Shown here: positions 63,675 through 64,000 of the stretch, one piece after another
Layout: every line of letters starts with the position of its first letter
Position numbering within the stretch: position 1 is the first letter of the stretch
Origin: PALSA-693 sp963702305
GTDB lineage: Bacteria > Actinomycetota > Acidimicrobiia > Acidimicrobiales > Palsa-688
DNA length: 64,000 nucleotides
Reading direction: 5' to 3'
Assembly (NCBI GenBank): GCA_963702305.1
Contig: CAVPBX010000006.1
Span: 372,001-436,000 of the forward strand
Program-made: the position numbers and the translations under genes
The notes under the pieces: generated by a model
Seen by the model: only the letters and a program-made list of their open reading frames with translations
Databases searched by the model: none
What the model was told of the DNA's origin: nothing

Positions 63675-64000
63675 GTGACTCGGCATCGTCGACGTCTCGC
63701 CATACCCGGTATCAAGACGGGTACGAATTCCACTCAGTCTGGGCGCCTCCGCTTGCTGGCTGGCCGCGCGCGCTGGGCGGCAGTCCCCGCCTCAGCCGCT
63801 GAGCTTGCGGTCCGTCTCCTAGTCAGTTCGAGCCTCGCCGTCGATGCCTACGTTCACTCAGACTTGGCGCATACCTATGCCGAGGTGACGGACGGAATAG
63901 GTGAGGGAAACCTGTTCCGGGTCGATGCCGTCGCCGCCGCCGTCACGGCAGCAGCAGCGCTGTTCATCGCCAATCGACTGGCCTACGGGATGGCATTCAT
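63675..64000 (+). CDS. putative membrane protein (cut by the window edge)
   Basis: At least 108 codons from GTG 63675, with GGAG 8 nt upstream, still open at the right edge. After about 35 basic residues come LAVRLLVSSSLAVDAYVHSD (membrane segment with a conserved-looking VDAYVH), a loop LAHTYAEVTDGIGEGNLFRVD, and a second Ala-rich segment. Similar small multi-pass membrane proteins of unknown role exist in actinobacteria. It lies 48 nt after the anti-sigma-like gene and may be co-transcribed. Confidence 0.55.
   Translation, partial: MTRHRRRLAIPGIKTGTNSTQSGRLRLLAGRARWAAVPASAAELAVRLLVSSSLAVDAYVHSDLAHTYAEVTDGIGEGNLFRVDAVAAAVTAAAALFIANRLAYGMAF

Overview
The window is GC-rich bacterial chromosome with actinobacterial gene content and order, including polA, rpsA, coaE, uvrB and uvrA in that order, uvrC-rapZ-yvcK-gap-pgk-tpiA-secG, a BldC-like regulator, an MprAB-like two-component pair, an ANTAR response regulator and a mycobacterial-type MenB. 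Many genes appear to be leaderless: a TANNNT-type -10 hexamer sits 6-9 nt before the start codon. I read it as an actinomycete, possibly of the Acidimicrobiia; the class is an inference, because no rRNA is present.

Layout. 1-4.6 kb: typA (cut by the window edge), an AarF/UbiB kinase, a frameshifted aquaporin, and two small unknown genes lying between a peroxiredoxin fragment and an intact bcp. 5.1-8.9 kb: a type II fatty-acid operon fabD-fabH-acpP-fabF on the minus strand, with FabD carrying a C-terminal biotinyl/lipoyl-like domain; then tRNA-Leu(CAA). 9.2-12.5 kb: sensor kinase and response regulator, a coiled-coil protein, and PdtaR (frameshifted). 12.5-24.9 kb: acyl-CoA ligase (frameshifted), ureohydrolase, DtxR-type regulator, polA, TetR plus a diiron protein, an acyl-CoA dehydrogenase-like protein, a methyltransferase and rpsA.

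25.0-32.7 kb: two divergent operons around an Lrp-type regulator (aminotransferase and FAD amine oxidase on one side; aldehyde dehydrogenase, amino-acid permease and alanine dehydrogenase on the other). This looks like polyamine/omega-amine catabolism in which alanine formed by transamination is recycled. 32.7-48.8 kb: BldC-like regulator, coaE, uvrB, NDH-2, uvrA (three frameshifts), yceH-like gene, nadA, uvrC, a decayed hydrolase, a methyltransferase, an AbiEi/DUF559 protein beside a long palindrome, rapZ and yvcK. 48.9-52.2 kb: gap-pgk-tpiA-secG (pgk frameshifted), with whiA absent from its usual place. 52.3-58.3 kb: a peptide/nickel-type ABC importer. 58.4-60.2 kb: menB (frameshifted) and a hydrolase.

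From 60.2 kb to the right edge an integrated element begins in tRNA-Leu(GAG): the tyrosine integrase gene ends inside the tRNA, followed by an excisionase-like gene, poorly coding DNA, a transporter remnant, an anti-sigma-like protein and a truncated membrane protein.

Eleven apparent single-base frameshifts occur, nearly all in G/C-rich tracts and several in genes that are normally indispensable (pgk, menB, uvrA). Many of these pseudogenes are therefore probably sequence errors in the assembly rather than biology.
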